Source: Bdellovibrionales bacterium RIFOXYD12_FULL_39_22 (GTDB lineage Bacteria > Bdellovibrionota > Bacteriovoracia > Bacteriovoracales > Bacteriovoracaceae). From it: 64,000 nt of DNA. The stretch spans positions 106,301 to 170,300 of the forward strand of contig MEQL01000035.1 of NCBI GenBank assembly GCA_001770205.1, given 5' to 3'. The notes under the pieces were generated by a model. It was not told the DNA's origin. It saw only the letters and a program-made list of their open reading frames with translations, and did no database searches. The translations under genes were made by a program, and so were the position numbers. Below, one piece after another: positions 63,303-64,000 of this stretch; the stretch's first letter is position 1; the number at the start of each line of letters is the position of its first letter.

Positions 63303-63423
63303 TTTTTGTGCGACAAGGTAAATTATAGCTAATGGGGGGGGGCAATAGAGATTGTTGCTGGTGCAAACAAGCAGAGGTTATTTTAACTGTCTTTCAAATT
63401 TTGTTACTTTTAGTCCTGGTAAA

Positions 63424-64000
63424 ATGAAGTGTTTTGCGAGAAGATTTTCTGGTGACATGGTCATCCTCCTTTCTCCTTCCTCCTTCTTTTGTTTTTCGAT
63501 TCCCTTGCAAGCTATACTCTAAGTCTCGCAATAAAGTTGCCACGGTTTGTGGACAAACATCTAGACCTTCTTCTTGTAACAGCTGTGCAATATTTCTAAC
63601 GCTCTTACATGTCCATCGCAATGTTGTCTTGGGATCACCTCTTGTTTCTGGCTCAATTAGTTGCGGTAATATTTTTATTAAATGCGGATTGTGATCCGTT
63701 GCCTTTTTGCGGCTTCCCCCTGCTTTCCTTATTCGATTTGATTGTTTACGCTTTTTATTTTTTAATTCTTGTATATCCCGTCTTATTGTTGGAGGAGTCA
63801 ATCCAGTGATCTCGAAAAGTATCGTGATTCCACCATATCCAATGGCACGAGCTTCTGCTCCAACAACTAATCTTTTTTGTCGTTAATTTAGTTCGGGAAG
63901 TAATCCTGATAATTTGATTTTTATCTTTTCCTTCGAAAGATCAATGTTTATTTTTACCAATTTTTCTACCAAACTTTTAAACTTTTTGTACTCCAAAACC
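63424..64000 (-). pseudogene. Decayed ISAzo13-type transposase
   Basis: The frame is open from the window edge (KFKSLVEKLVKINIDLSKEK...LLPELN), is broken by an in-frame TAA at 63883-63885 and continues as RQKRLVVGAEARAIGYGG, LTPPTIRRDIQELK, LIEPETRGDPKTTLRWTCKSVRNIAQLL and YSLQGNRKTKEG. These are the characteristic N-terminal motifs of ISAzo13 transposases. After about 63520 the frame diverges into a purine-rich stretch and the catalytic C-terminus is missing. The element is a remnant with at least one stop and a truncation. The true N-terminus lies outside the window. Confidence 0.8.

Noticed and set aside
63383..63464. A short minus-strand frame starting MTMSPENLL near the transposase remnant
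   Set aside because: Only about 26 residues; a faint resemblance to the start of another transposase type is not enough to call a gene.
1..64000. tRNA, rRNA, CRISPR arrays, toxin-antitoxin pairs and prophage genes
   Set aside because: I looked for clover-leaf signatures, regularly spaced repeats, small paired toxin/antitoxin genes and phage structural genes and saw none that stand up.

Overview
The window looks like chromosomal DNA of a low-GC, Gram-negative predatory-type bacterium of the Bdellovibrionota, most likely the Bacteriovoracales. The pointers are a TIGR02147-type regulator, several secreted or outer-membrane proteins of unknown family, MotAB stators, PilZ proteins, a NifU/NifS/Rrf2 iron-sulfur operon, and a serine palmitoyltransferase with an adjacent reductase (sphingolipids are known from Bacteriovorax stolpii). 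No rRNA, tRNA or CRISPR array was seen. Most of the DNA is strikingly rich in the tetranucleotide GGCC, often across codon boundaries (NNG|GCC).

Layout. 1-4.9 kb: a cut-off lytic transglycosylase, two beta-barrel-like proteins, a methyltransferase, an HD-domain protein and a PilZ protein. 5-12.2 kb: an acyl-CoA dehydrogenase, an orphan C5 DNA methyltransferase, then three consecutive proteins that resemble known enzymes but lack key catalytic residues (ABC-ATPase-like, MnmA-like, M28-peptidase-like), followed by a canonical mnmA. 12.2-13.4 kb: three small genes. 13.6-15.8 kb: iorAB. 15.9-28.8 kb: an MMPL/RND exporter, an unknown exported protein and a tightly overlapping operon. The operon encodes a membrane protein with a Cys cluster, a Tes/MoaA-like radical SAM protein, a B12-type radical SAM protein fused to a condensation-like acyltransferase domain, an intact and a degenerate ketoreductase, a FabZ-like dehydratase, a degenerate and an intact ketosynthase, and an extended acyl carrier protein. 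This looks like a dedicated type II fatty-acid or polyketide-like pathway for an unusual lipid, and it is the most interesting system here.

28.8-30.5 kb: an ATPase gene has inserted behind the acyl carrier protein gene, leaving a 46-bp duplication of its tail, and a truncated aquaporin gene follows. 30.5-36.9 kb: an accessory block with few GGCC sites holds a lipoprotein barrel, a lipoprotein, a TIGR02147 regulator, two divergent secreted leucine-rich-repeat proteins and a HEAT-like protein. 37-41 kb: a PilZ-like protein, SrkA-type kinase, CvfB-like RNA-binding protein, and motAB. 41.2-46.5 kb: a tandem pair of large exported paralogs of unknown function. 46.7-52.1 kb: a ferredoxin too short for ordinary ORF cut-offs, nitroreductase, pgi, YciO-like, lepB, a CDP-alcohol phosphatidyltransferase and mtgA. 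52.3-54.5 kb: the sphingolipid pair. 54.8-60.5 kb: pepN, two small proteins and a CHASE2 adenylate/guanylate cyclase. 60.6-63.3 kb: iscS-nifU-rrf2 operon. 63.4-64 kb: a decayed ISAzo13-type transposase.

Much of the window concerns the envelope: peptidoglycan (lytic transglycosylase, MtgA), lipids (radical SAM/KS operon, sphingolipid genes, CDP-alcohol transferase), export (LepB, MMPL) and surface proteins. IorAB could feed arylacetyl-CoA or related acyl-CoA starters to the neighbouring lipid operon; that link is inferred only from position. All domain calls come from reading the translated sequence by eye.
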